A stretch of DNA of 64,000 bases from Algoriphagus machipongonensis (GTDB taxonomy: Bacteria > Bacteroidota > Bacteroidia > Cytophagales > Cyclobacteriaceae): contig NZ_CM001023.1 of assembly GCF_000166275.1 (NCBI RefSeq), positions 3,041,001-3,105,000 on the forward strand, written 5' to 3'. Made by a program: the position numbers and the translations under genes. Within the stretch, counting starts at the first letter, position 1. Every line of letters begins with the position of its first letter. Below, one piece after another: positions 63,965 to 64,000 of the stretch. A model generated the notes under the pieces. That model worked only from the letters and a program-made list of their open reading frames with translations. It searched no databases and was not told the origin of the DNA.

Positions 63965-64000
63965 AAAAAATCCCTGTTTGGTAATAAACAGGGATTTTTT
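63965..64000 (+). terminator. Terminator after the NagX-like gene
   Basis: AAAAAATCCCTGTTT (63965-63979) pairs perfectly with AAACAGGGATTTTTT (63986-64000) across six bases. The stem ends in the last bases of the window, so its T run may continue outside. Confidence 0.85.

Overview
The window looks like a low-GC Bacteroidota chromosome, most likely order Cytophagales near Cyclobacteriaceae/Algoriphagus. This rests on the gene repertoire and on promoters of the Bacteroidota form TTTG-N19-TAnnTTTG (best copy at 11835-11865). It also rests on weak Shine-Dalgarno signals and many lipoproteins and plug/CarboxypepD-reg proteins. The species call is an inference. I see no rRNA, tRNA, CRISPR array, insertion sequence, integrase or phage gene, so this is ordinary chromosome.

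Layout: 1-2489 (-) holds most of a large surface protein with a CarboxypepD-reg domain and a plug-like domain, cut by the left edge. 2580-11661 holds an arginine-centred group (arginine decarboxylase, a YbdL-type aminotransferase, an arginase-like ureohydrolase, argS), then glutathione peroxidase, menA, a universal stress protein and a SUI1 factor. 11835-16504 is a complete regulatory unit: promoter, a 27-residue leader peptide with four His codons, attenuator-like inverted repeats, hisG-hisD-hisC-hisB and a 17-bp-stem terminator. 16518-26866 is mostly housekeeping: a TPR lipoprotein, a polyprenol-phosphate sugar transferase, a LolE-like permease, NamZ, fmt, DUF4412, folA, an SDR, cinA and a 2-oxoacid dehydrogenase E2. 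26869-34819 (-) holds a hybrid sensor kinase overlapping a Cache-domain lipoprotein gene, a small unknown protein, OsmC, and fused isobutyryl-CoA mutase (icmF). A CoA-transferase/hydrolase gene diverges from icmF.

36418-48776 holds a sugar porter with a PfkB sugar kinase; HIT, greA, a 2-hydroxyacid dehydrogenase, mgtE and rsmA on the minus strand; then pdxA and the DUF177-rpmF-fabH-efp-accB-accC lipid/translation run. 48942-50056 has two small unknown envelope proteins with a similar layout. 50398-56297 is a tight three-gene operon of the type abundant in Planctomycetes (PSCyt1/DUF1549/DUF1553, DUF1501, and a membrane cytochrome with leucine-rich repeats).

56375-61632 is the most unusual stretch. 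Two secreted S8 (subtilisin-like) proteases, both with an R(R/K)P(I/M)MQ-type repeat between the pro-region and the catalytic domain, flank an opposite-strand membrane adenylate/guanylate cyclase with TolB-like and TPR domains. The window ends with a PPK2 polyphosphate kinase and a NagX/HGSNAT-like membrane acetyltransferase. The best candidates for something undescribed are the S8/RPIMQ-cyclase locus, the cytochrome operon and the Cache lipoprotein/kinase pair. The best-supported regulatory finding is the his leader.
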